Source of the DNA: Streptomyces regalis
GTDB lineage: Bacteria; Actinomycetota; Actinomycetes; Streptomycetales; Streptomycetaceae
Assembly (NCBI RefSeq): GCF_001509475.1
Contig: NZ_LLZG01000360.1
Span: 1-64,000 of the forward strand
DNA length: 64,000 nt
Reading direction: 5' to 3'
Below, in pieces: positions 53,073 through 60,602 of this stretch. The first letter of the stretch is position 1. Each line of letters begins with the position of its first letter. The translations under genes were made by a program, and so were the position numbers. The notes under the pieces were generated by a model, which made no database searches, had not been told where the DNA came from, and worked only from the letters and a program-made list of their open reading frames with translations.

Positions 53073-53428
53073 GATCCCGTGACTCTGTGTCGGAGGCGCC
53101 GCGCGGACGTGTTCGCCGGTGACGTTCTCCGGTTACTCGTCAGTTGGCCGGGGTGCGCGATCTTCAGCCTCCAAGATGCCTGTGCCTTTCCTGTGCCCGG
53201 TGCTAGGGTTGCCGACGGTGTGCGTGTGATTTTGAATTCGCCATCGACGGGGGTGTTGCACATGGTTCTGTGCCTTTCCGGGAAATCCGGATTCTGCGAT
53301 TGCAATGGGAAGCGGTGTCAATACGGGAAGGTCCGGTGCGGTTCGTCGCGGTTGGTGAGTGCTTTTTCCCGTGGTTTTCCCAATTCCCCTCCCTTTGCAT
53401 GTGCGGTGGTGCCGGAAGCGGGGATGCG
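53073..53428. other. AT-richer leader region of second sigma factor
   Basis: These 356 bp have visibly lower GC than their surroundings (for example ATTTTGAATTCGCC and TGGTTTTCCCAATTCCCC) and show no convincing gene. They probably hold the promoter of the sigma factor at 53429. No copy of the GGAGTGCAT/GCCTCT motif is seen here. The reading frame of the sigma gene stays open upstream to 53270, but that extension does not look protein-like. Confidence 0.5.
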
Positions 53429-53962
53429 GTGACGGAGGGCAGAGAATCGCGCACGCTGCACGACCCCGAGCTGCTGGCCCGTCTGGTCGAGGGGGCCCAG
53501 CGCGGCGACGCCCTGGCGATGGACGAACTGCTGGGCATCCTCGCCCCGTACGTCGGCCGGATCTGCGGGCCCGTCGCGCTCCAGGACGGCGCGGACGCGA
53601 CACAGGAGGCGCTCATCGCGGTCTTCCGCAGCATCCGTCAACTCAAGGAGCCGGCCGCCCTGTTCGGCTGGGTGCGGGCGATCGCGGTGCGTGAGGCACT
53701 GAAGTTCACGGGCCGGCGCCGCCGGCAGCCGACGGTGCCCATGGAGTGGGAGGAGGCGCCGTCCTCCGGAGACCTCCACCTGGCCTCCGACATCGCCGAC
53801 GCGCTGCAGCGCCTGGCGCCCGAGCACCGGGCGGTGCTGATGCTCCGTCATGTGGAGGGGCTCAGCGAGCAGGAGGTCTCCGCAGTGCTGGAGATACCCG
53901 TGGGGACGGTCAGGTCCAGGTTGTTCCGCGCCCGGCGGTCATTCCGCTCGGCCTGGGGCTGA
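53429..53962 (+). CDS. ECF-type RNA polymerase sigma factor (module 2)
   Basis: A 177-residue paralog of the sigma factor at 50703: region 2 (LLGILAPYVGRICGPVALQD, ATQEALIAVFRSIRQLKEP, FGWVRAIAVREALK) and region 4 (LQRLAPEHRAVLMLRHVEGL, VSAVLEIPVGTVRSRLFRA). GTG at 53429 is chosen because the upstream extension is not sigma-like and GGAAGCGGGG precedes it. Its 3' end overlaps the convergent SRPBCC gene by 24 bases, so, unlike module 1, the two partners here are not co-transcribed. Confidence 0.85.
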   Translation: MTEGRESRTLHDPELLARLVEGAQRGDALAMDELLGILAPYVGRICGPVALQDGADATQEALIAVFRSIRQLKEPAALFGWVRAIAVREALKFTGRRRRQPTVPMEWEEAPSSGDLHLASDIADALQRLAPEHRAVLMLRHVEGLSEQEVSAVLEIPVGTVRSRLFRARRSFRSAWG

Positions 53963-54442
53963 CCTGGCCGCAACCCGCTGACCCAGGCGGTCGAGCAGTT
54001 CCTCGGCCCGGCGCGTGGACCACGGTGCGCGCATCCGGTCGAGGAGGTCGCCGCCGGGCAGGCGCAGGCTGGTGAAGAAGGCGAACCGGCAGCCGTCGCC
54101 GTCCGCCACCGCCGCCATGCCGCTGGTCAGCACCTTGCCCTGCATCAGGCACCAGCCGGGGCGCAGCACGACGTCGAACCGCTCCTTGTAGCCGAGCGTG
54201 CCGACCGCCTGCCCGGACAGCCGCTCGCCGGAGGACTGTGTGACGGTGAAGGAGCGCAATCCGCTGACAATGAGGGGGAGTTCGTTCTCGAGGTCGGAGG
54301 CGACGGGCCACAGCTGTTCGAGGGGCACGTCGAAACGGCGCTCGGCGTAGGCCGGATGCTTCGCGGTGGACGCGATGACCTGTAGTCGGCGTACGGCATC
54401 GAGTTCGGCTGTCGGCCAACCGCTGTTCACCGAACCGGTCAT
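53939..54442 (-). CDS. SRPBCC-fold protein paired with ECF sigma factor (module 2)
   Basis: A 167-residue homolog of the protein at 50200, with shared blocks PTAELDAVRRLQVIAS, VPLEQLWPVASDLENELP, ERFDVVLRPGWCLMQGKV and FFTSLRLPGGD. It has the same START-like layout. It is convergent with and overlaps its sigma-factor partner, so transcription of one could interfere with the other. The next 353 bp (54443-54795) hold no gene but contain the shared promoter motif and a 12-bp palindrome ATGTCCGGACAT at 54721. Confidence 0.75.
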   Translation of the reverse strand: MTGSVNSGWPTAELDAVRRLQVIASTAKHPAYAERRFDVPLEQLWPVASDLENELPLIVSGLRSFTVTQSSGERLSGQAVGTLGYKERFDVVLRPGWCLMQGKVLTSGMAAVADGDGCRFAFFTSLRLPGGDLLDRMRAPWSTRRAEELLDRLGQRVAARSAPGRAE

Positions 54443-54568
54443 TGTTTCGCTCCCTCTGCCTCGTATGTCAGGGAGAATCGCACCGCCCGCCCCGCACGGT
54501 CAAGGCCCGGCAAAAGCGAGCGGCGCCAGTGAACCGGATGGTCGCCGGGTAAGAGATTCACGCCGCGG

Positions 54569-54595
54569 GGAGTGCATCGGCGCCGCGCCGCCTCT
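54569..54595 (+). promoter_or_regulatory. shared bipartite promoter motif upstream of PPTase operon
   Basis: GGAGTGCAT (54569-54577), 12 bp, GCCTCT (54590-54595), identical boxes and spacing to 51412 and 60448. It lies 200 bp upstream of the phosphopantetheinyl transferase start, with the palindrome ATGTCCGGACAT (54721-54732) between them. Confidence 0.65.
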
Positions 54596-54795
54596 TTGTA
54601 CCTGGGCGGCCGGGACAGCGACTGCCCCAAGCCGCAGGGAAGGGTTCGGGCCGGCGTGGTGCGGGCGTTCGTGCTGCGCGCCCCCGGAATGCGGGCCCGT
54701 CCCCGGCGGTCGCACGGCCAATGTCCGGACATTCGCCGGCATCCGGGCGTCGGTCCTTTCGAGAGCCATCAGCCAAGGACAGGGAAACGAGCATC

Positions 54796-55461
54796 GTGCA
54801 ATTCAGTGGGACGCTCCACATTCTTCCCCGCGTATTCTCCAGCACTGGCCCACGTATTCCGGGGATGGGTTTCGCGGCCGCCTCGGTCCATGAGGGACCG
54901 CCGGTCGCCGTGACCGAAGAGGAACGGCGTCTGGCGCGGACGATGCCGCAACCGCGCCGCGCCGACTTCCTCATCGGGCGCAGCGCGCTGCACCGTGCCG
55001 TGCGCGCGGCCGGGACGAGCGCCGGCGCCGTGCTGTGCGACGGACCCCGGCCCCGGCTGCCCGAAGAGCTCTCGGCGTCGATCAGCCACTCCCGCGGGGT
55101 CGCGGTCGCCGTCGCAGGTCCCGCGGACCGCTTCCCGGCCCTCGGTGTCGACCTCGAGCTGGGGGAACTGCCGGTGCGCGCCGCCCACTTGGTACTGCGC
55201 GAGCCCGAGCAGCCGCTCCTCGGCCCGCCCCGGACCGCGGCGTCGCGTCTGCTCACCCTCTACTCCGCCAAGGAGGCCGCCTTCAAGGCCCTCAGCCCGC
55301 TCATCGGCGCCGACCTGCGCGGACTGCGGGACCTACGGCTCACACCGGACGGCACCGGATTCCTGGCAGCGGCCACGGGACACCCGGAGCCATATGTGCG
55401 CGTGAGCGTACGGCACCTGCCGCAGGGTGGCGTGCTGTGCTGGGCGCTTCTGTCCGACTGA
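54796..55461 (+). CDS. Sfp-type 4'-phosphopantetheinyl transferase
   Basis: A 221-residue enzyme that loads the phosphopantetheine arm of CoA onto carrier proteins. Family marks are SASISHSRG, the Mg-binding GVDLE (117-121) and YSAKEAAFK (156-164). GTG at 54796 gives the usual length; the frame stays open to 54721 without protein-like sequence. It is the first gene after a shared promoter motif and is followed by the DAHP synthase after 55 bp. The acyl carrier protein starting at 63874 is the likely substrate. Confidence 0.87.
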   Translation: MQFSGTLHILPRVFSSTGPRIPGMGFAAASVHEGPPVAVTEEERRLARTMPQPRRADFLIGRSALHRAVRAAGTSAGAVLCDGPRPRLPEELSASISHSRGVAVAVAGPADRFPALGVDLELGELPVRAAHLVLREPEQPLLGPPRTAASRLLTLYSAKEAAFKALSPLIGADLRGLRDLRLTPDGTGFLAAATGHPEPYVRVSVRHLPQGGVLCWALLSD

Positions 55462-55516
55462 CCGGCCCGAACTCACCCCGAACTTCCCCTCACTTGACGA
55501 CGGAGGTCGATTCGCC

Positions 55517-56770
55517 GTGCCCTCGCCCGCTGTACTCGCATCCCCCAGATCGCCCGACTGGACACCGTCCGACTGGCGCCACCGCCCGGCCGCCCAGCAG
55601 CCCGACTGGCCCGACGCGGCACTGCTGCGCCGGATCCGCGCCCGGCTGGCCGGCGCCGCACCGCTCGTACGGCCGCACGAGATCCTCGATCTGCGCCGCT
55701 CGCTGGCTGCGGCCGCACACGGGGACGCCTTCGTGGTGCAACTGGGCGACTGCGCCGAGACGTTCGACGGCCCCACCTTCGCCGCGATCGCGGCCCGGGC
55801 CGACCTGCTGCATTGCACGGCCGACACCATCGGCTCCGCTCTGGGCCAACCGGTGATCCCCATCGGCCGGCTGGCGGGCCAGTACGCCAAGCCCCGTTCC
55901 TCGCCGACCGAGCGGGTCGGCGGCCTGGTCCTGCCCTCGTACCGGGGGCACTTGGTGAACGACCCGGGGCCGGACCCCGAGGCCCGGGTACCCGATGCGA
56001 TGCGGCTGCTGCGCGGCCATGCGCACGCACGTGAGGTACTGGCCATGCTGCGGGAACTCGCCGACTCGGGCATGGCGATGCCGGGCGTCCCGGCGGACGC
56101 GGCGCCCGCCGTGTGGACCAGCCACGAGGCGCTGGTGCTCGACTACGAGGAGCCCCAGGTCCGGCGCGATCCCGTGACCGGTGTCCTCTGCCTGACCTCC
56201 ACCCATCTGCCCTGGATCGGCGCGCGCACCTGCGACCCCGACGGGGCGCACGTCCGCTTCCTGTCCGGCGTCGTCAACCCGGTCGGCGTGAAGATCGGTC
56301 CGTCCACCGGCCCCGAGGACCTGGCCGCGCTGTGCTCCCGACTCGACCCGGACCGGGAGCCCGGGCGGCTCCTGCTGATCTCCCGGATGGGAGCGGAGCG
56401 GGTGCGCGAGGCACTGCCGCCGCTGGTGGCGGAGGCGGCGCGGCTGGGCCACCCGGTGGTGTGGCTGTGCGACCCGGTGCACGGCAACACGTACGTCAGC
56501 GGCGGCGGGCACAAGACCCGGGACGTGGCGGTGGTGGCCGACGAGATCCGCGGTTTCTTCGAGGCGGTCCGCTCGGTCGGCGGCCGGCCCGGCGGTCTCC
56601 ACCTGGAGGCCACCCCGGCCGCGGTCACCGAGTGCGTCGGCGGTGTCGCCGGCATCGCCGAGGAGGACCTGCCCCGCCGTTACGAGACGGCCTGCGACCC
56701 ACGGCTCAACGGCTCCCAGACCGCCGAGATCGCCGAACTGACCGCACAGCTGTGCGCGGCCGGCCGCTGA
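55517..56770 (+). CDS. class II DAHP synthase (secondary-metabolism type)
   Basis: A 417-residue plant-type/class II 3-deoxy-D-arabino-heptulosonate-7-phosphate synthase that condenses PEP and erythrose-4-phosphate at the entry of the shikimate pathway. Blocks are VVQLGDCAETF (metal-ligand Cys79), IPIGRLAGQYAKPRS, LVLDYEEP, VWLCDPVHGNTY (metal His) and RYETACDPRLN. GTG at 55517 follows GGAGG. It is shorter at the N-terminus than housekeeping AroG enzymes that carry regulatory extensions, as in PhzC-type copies found in antibiotic clusters. It suggests a chorismate- or shikimate-derived building block. Confidence 0.88.
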   Translation: MPSPAVLASPRSPDWTPSDWRHRPAAQQPDWPDAALLRRIRARLAGAAPLVRPHEILDLRRSLAAAAHGDAFVVQLGDCAETFDGPTFAAIAARADLLHCTADTIGSALGQPVIPIGRLAGQYAKPRSSPTERVGGLVLPSYRGHLVNDPGPDPEARVPDAMRLLRGHAHAREVLAMLRELADSGMAMPGVPADAAPAVWTSHEALVLDYEEPQVRRDPVTGVLCLTSTHLPWIGARTCDPDGAHVRFLSGVVNPVGVKIGPSTGPEDLAALCSRLDPDREPGRLLLISRMGAERVREALPPLVAEAARLGHPVVWLCDPVHGNTYVSGGGHKTRDVAVVADEIRGFFEAVRSVGGRPGGLHLEATPAAVTECVGGVAGIAEEDLPRRYETACDPRLNGSQTAEIAELTAQLCAAGR

Positions 56771-56798
56771 GCCGGCCGGCCGACGTCCGAGCACCGAG

Positions 56799-56845
56799 GA
56801 CACACCGATGCCGCCGGGCAAGCAATCCGGCGGCATCGGTGTGTC
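56799..56845. terminator. bidirectional terminator, 19-bp perfect stem
   Basis: GACACACCGATGCCGCCGG (56799-56817) pairs completely with 56827-56845 around a nine-base loop. It lies between the convergent DAHP synthase (stop 56770) and MMPL transporter (stop 56867). Confidence 0.85.
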
Positions 56846-56866
56846 TGCGGGGCCGTACGACGGCGG

Positions 56867-59116
56867 TCAGGCGCCGGTCGGGAGGGTTTCCCGGTCGGCG
56901 GGCCGCGCGGGCGCCACGGTGGAGTCGGTGGACGGCTCGGCGAGACCGGCCGGCAGCCACCGCAGCCACTTCGGCAGGTACCAGTTGGCATCGCCCAGGA
57001 GCTTCATCGTGGCCGGCAGCAGCACGATCCGGATGAACGTCGCGTCGACCAGCACGGCCGTGGCCATGCCCACGCCGGACTCCTTCATGGACAGCTGCGG
57101 CAGCATGCCGAACACGCCCGCGACCGCGACCATCACCACGGCCGCGCCGGTGACCACACCGGCCGTGCCCCTGATGCCCTGCTCGATGGCCCGGGTCGTG
57201 GACAGCCCGCGGTCGTGGCCCTCACGTATGCGGCTGACGACGAACACGTGGTAGTCCATCGACAGGCCGAACAGGAAGACGAACATGAACAGCGGCACCC
57301 ACGAGGCGATCCCGCCGGTGCTGGTGAAGCCGAGCAGGCCCTCGCCCCAGCCGCGCTGGAAGACGAGCACCACGATGCCGTAGGCGGCGCCCACCGACAG
57401 CAGGTTGAGCACCAGAGTGAACCCGGCCACCACCAGCGACCGGAACGAGACCAGCATCACCGCGAAGGTGAACAGCAGCACGAAGCCCGCCACCCACGGG
57501 GCCCGGTCCGAGAGGTTCGCGTTGGTGTCGACCGAGGCCGCGGTGGTTCCGCCGACGGCGACATCGGCCCCCTCGACGGTGCCGAACGTCGCCGGCAGGA
57601 CCTTGTCGCGCAGGGTCTTCAGCGCGTGTACGGACGTCTCGTCCGTGCCGGTGCCGGCCAGGCCGACCGTGGCGACACCGACCTTGCCGTCGTCCGAGAC
57701 GCGGTAGGTGACCGGGCCGCTCAGCCCCGGCGTGGAACCGGCCGCCTCGGTGAAGCTCTTCAGCGCCGCGTCGCCCGCGGCCCCGTCCAGGCCGTCGGCC
57801 TTGACCACGACCTTGGCCGGGGTCGACGAGCCGGGGAACGCCTCCTGGATGCGCTCGTACGTCCGCAGCACCGGCAGGCTCTTGGCCGACAGGTCGCTCA
57901 CGCCCGGGTCGGAGGTGTGCAGTGAGAAGGCCGGGACGACCAGGGCCACCAGCGCGCCGCCGCAGAGCACCAGCGACACGGCGGGACGGCGCAGTACGGC
58001 GCCGAGCACGACGCCCCAGAAGCCGCGCCGGCCTGTGTCCTCGTCGTCCACTCGCATCCGCGGCAGCAGGGGCACCCGGCCCTTGTCGATCCGGTGCCCG
58101 AGCAGCGAGAGCAGCGCGGGCAGCACCGTCACCGAGCCGAGGACGGCCACCGCGACCACGATGATCGTCGCGGTCGCCATGCCGTAGAAGATGCCGTTGC
58201 CCGACAGGAAGAGTCCGGCCAGGGAGACGATGACGGTCAGGCCCGAGACGATGACGGACCGGCCCGAGGTGGCGGCAGCCGCACTCACCGCCGCCTGCGT
58301 GGTGTTGCCGCGCGCCCGCTCTTCGCGCACCCGGCGGATGTAGAACAGCGAGTAGTCGACGCCGACCGCGATGCCGATGAGCGACATCACGGAGCTGCCG
58401 TTCTGGTCGATGTGCACCAGGTGGCTGCTGAGGCTGAGCAGACCGCCGGCGGCGACCACCGCGGTGATCGCGAGCACCACGGGGAGCAGGGCGGCGACCA
58501 GCGCACCGAAGGCCACCAGCAGGATGCCGAGCGTCACCGGGAAGGAGATGGTCTCGGCGTTCGTGTAGTCGGTGTGCAGCTTCTCCTCGTACTTGTGTGT
58601 GAACGAGGCCTCGCCGAACTGCTCGACGGCGATGCCGGGGTGGGACGTGTCCGCCTTCGCCACGGCGTCCAGGACCGGCTGTACCTCCTCCTTGGCCTTG
58701 ACGGCGTCGCCCGCCATGTCGAACTGCACCAGGGCGCTGTGCCGGTCCGCCGAGACGGCCGCGGCGCCGGCCGGGTCGAACGGCGACACCACGTCGCGCA
58801 CCTTGCCCGTGCCCTTGATGCGCTGCACGACGTCGGTGACGGCGGTCCGGAACTCCGCGGAGTCCGCGGTCGCCCTGTCGCTGTGGACGAACACGACCTC
58901 GTGCGCGGGGAGGCTCAGCCCGGCGTCGTCCAGAATCCGTTCCGCGTGCCGGGCCTCGCCGTTGGTCAGCTCGGCCGGGGTCGGCTCCTGCTGGGTGACC
59001 ATGCCGCCGCCCACGGTGGCCACGACGACGAACGCCAGCCACAGCAACACGGCCGCCCATCGGTGCGTGGCGCTCCAGTGCCCGGCGGCCTGGGCCAGGC
59101 CTCGCCTGCTTGTCAC
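56867..59116 (-). CDS. MMPL/RND-family exporter
   Basis: A 749-residue membrane protein with about 12 spans in two repeats. Each repeat has a large extracellular loop and the RND-type motif (GIAVGVDYSLFYIRRVREE in the first half, LFGLSMDYHVFVVSRIREG in the second) with the proton-relay Asp. MMPL proteins of actinobacteria export lipids and lipid-linked natural products. GTG at 59116 has AGGAG upstream. It lies opposite to the flanking biosynthetic genes and is a likely export route for an acylated product. Confidence 0.88.
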   Translation of the reverse strand: MTSRRGLAQAAGHWSATHRWAAVLLWLAFVVVATVGGGMVTQQEPTPAELTNGEARHAERILDDAGLSLPAHEVVFVHSDRATADSAEFRTAVTDVVQRIKGTGKVRDVVSPFDPAGAAAVSADRHSALVQFDMAGDAVKAKEEVQPVLDAVAKADTSHPGIAVEQFGEASFTHKYEEKLHTDYTNAETISFPVTLGILLVAFGALVAALLPVVLAITAVVAAGGLLSLSSHLVHIDQNGSSVMSLIGIAVGVDYSLFYIRRVREERARGNTTQAAVSAAAATSGRSVIVSGLTVIVSLAGLFLSGNGIFYGMATATIIVVAVAVLGSVTVLPALLSLLGHRIDKGRVPLLPRMRVDDEDTGRRGFWGVVLGAVLRRPAVSLVLCGGALVALVVPAFSLHTSDPGVSDLSAKSLPVLRTYERIQEAFPGSSTPAKVVVKADGLDGAAGDAALKSFTEAAGSTPGLSGPVTYRVSDDGKVGVATVGLAGTGTDETSVHALKTLRDKVLPATFGTVEGADVAVGGTTAASVDTNANLSDRAPWVAGFVLLFTFAVMLVSFRSLVVAGFTLVLNLLSVGAAYGIVVLVFQRGWGEGLLGFTSTGGIASWVPLFMFVFLFGLSMDYHVFVVSRIREGHDRGLSTTRAIEQGIRGTAGVVTGAAVVMVAVAGVFGMLPQLSMKESGVGMATAVLVDATFIRIVLLPATMKLLGDANWYLPKWLRWLPAGLAEPSTDSTVAPARPADRETLPTGA

Positions 59117-59228
59117 GGTCTTCTCCTCTGTTGAGGGCCAGTCGGCTCCAACGAGCCACGCTGGATCAGGAGGAGGCGGGGCGCCGAAACGTTCCGTACG
59201 TCTTCGCACGGACTTAGGGCTGCCCTAG

Positions 59229-59389
59229 GGCCCTTCTGATGGATCTCCGCGGCGTCGCGACGCCCGGCACGCACGCTCGCCGCACGGCGCGAAGGGCCAG
59301 GTGGCTCCGCCACATGACCCTCCACGCCGCACGCCGATCGCACGCACCGAACGCCGCTCCTTCTTCCACGGAGATCCATCAGAAGGGCC
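59229..59389. mobile_element. 161-bp MITE-like element with 21-bp perfect inverted ends
   Basis: The left end at 59229-59249 begins GGCCCTTCTGATGG and is exactly complementary to the right end at 59369-59389 (ending CCATCAGAAGGGCC). The interior of about 119 bp has no transposase. Terminal inverted repeats of this size without coding content point to a non-autonomous IS derivative. I see no clear target duplication (CTAG on the left, GACT on the right). It occupies the upstream region of both the MMPL gene and the alpha/beta hydrolase. Confidence 0.6.
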
Positions 59390-59435
59390 GACTCCTGACA
59401 GGCCGACCAGTAAGCAGAGCACCCCTGGAGCCGTC

Positions 59436-60332
59436 GTGGACACCGTGGAGAACAGCACCCCGCCCATGCCCGAACTGGCAGGAGTCCGGCATCACCACGT
59501 CAGCGTGCGCGGTGTGCGGCTGCACGTCGCGGAGGTGGGAGAAGGCGAACCGGTCGTGCTGCTGCACGGCTTCCCGCAGCACTGGTACGGCTGGCGGCGG
59601 CTTGTCCCGCTGCTGTCCGGCCGGTACCGGCTGCTGTGCGTGGACCAGCGCGGCTTCGGGTGGTCCGACGCGCCGGCCAAGGGCTACGACACCGACAGCA
59701 GGGTGGCCGACGTACTCGCCCTCCTCGACGAACTGGGCCTGAAGCAGGTCCGCCTCATCGGGCACGACTGGGGCGCGTGGACCGGATTCCACGTCTGTCT
59801 CCAAGCCCCGGAGCGGATCCGGCACTACCTGGCGCTGAACATGATGCATCCCTGGCCGCGGCACCACCGGCTGATGCCGCAGTCCTGGCGGTTCTGGTAC
59901 ACGGCGCTGCTGGAGCAGCCGCTGCTGGGCCGCTGGATGCTGCGCAACCGCCCGGGTTTCACGCGCTACCTGATGCGCAAGGGCGTGGTCGACAAGGCGG
60001 TGTGGACGCCGACCGCGATGGAGGAATTCGTGCGCTCCAGCCAGGAGCCCGGGCGGGCGCGGGCCGGTGAGGCCCTGCACCGCGCCTTCGCACTGCGGGA
60101 CATCGCCAAGCTGCTCCTGGGCCGCTACAAGAAGCTCCGTCTGACCACACCGACGGTGATCCTCGCGGGCGAACGGGACTTCATGCTCCCGCCCGGCGTC
60201 ATCACGGAAGCGGGCCGCCACGCGGACGACCTCCGCGTCAAGGTGATCCCCGGCACCGGCCACTACCTCCACGAGGAACGCCCCCACCTGGTGGCCGCGG
60301 AGGCGATGACCCTCTTCTCCGGCCGCCACTGA
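59436..60332 (+). CDS. alpha/beta-hydrolase (epoxide hydrolase/haloalkane dehalogenase-like)
   Basis: A 298-residue hydrolase with VVLLHGFPQHWYGWR (oxyanion HGFP), DQRGFGWSDAP, the nucleophile elbow IGHDWGAW (Asp nucleophile) and a C-terminal GTGHYLHEE with the catalytic His. The Asp nucleophile in GHDWG is typical of soluble epoxide hydrolases. GTG at 59436 has GGAG five bases upstream. It is the first gene right of the MITE-like element, oriented with the ligase operon but separated from it by 270 bp and a promoter motif. Confidence 0.85.
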   Translation: MDTVENSTPPMPELAGVRHHHVSVRGVRLHVAEVGEGEPVVLLHGFPQHWYGWRRLVPLLSGRYRLLCVDQRGFGWSDAPAKGYDTDSRVADVLALLDELGLKQVRLIGHDWGAWTGFHVCLQAPERIRHYLALNMMHPWPRHHRLMPQSWRFWYTALLEQPLLGRWMLRNRPGFTRYLMRKGVVDKAVWTPTAMEEFVRSSQEPGRARAGEALHRAFALRDIAKLLLGRYKKLRLTTPTVILAGERDFMLPPGVITEAGRHADDLRVKVIPGTGHYLHEERPHLVAAEAMTLFSGRH

Positions 60333-60447
60333 CACCCGGTCACCGAAATGCCGCACGCGCCAGGGCTCGGCGCGTGCGGCGCCGGCCGGGTGGCCGGGCC
60401 GGTCGGTGCCGGGGAATGCGGGCCTCCGGAAAATCTTGGATTCCGGT

Positions 60448-60474
60448 GGAGTGCATGGGCTGGATTCGGCCTCT
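60448..60474 (+). promoter_or_regulatory. shared bipartite promoter motif upstream of ligase-FAAL-ACP operon
   Basis: GGAGTGCAT (60448-60456), 12 bp, GCCTCT (60469-60474), 128 bp before the ligase start. The downstream ATGTCGGA is placed as in the copy at 51412. The 270-bp gap contains no gene. Confidence 0.65.
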
Positions 60475-60602
60475 TGTCTGATGTCGGACGCCACCGCCCC
60501 GGTGAGCGGATCCGGCCCTCCCCCCACGCACACGTAACAGCCCCATCCGGGCGCGTTTGCGCTGCCCGCACGTTATCGCCAGGCCGAGCAGAGGGAACCG
60601 CC

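Noticed and set aside
53270..53428. N-terminal extension of the second sigma factor
   Set aside because: The frame is open, but residues such as CFFPWFSQFPSLCMCGG are unlike sigma factors, and the paralog begins at the position matching 53429.
56799..56845. Second MITE at the DAHP synthase/MMPL junction
   Set aside because: The 19-bp arms enclose only nine bases and lie between two convergent stop codons, which is a terminator layout.
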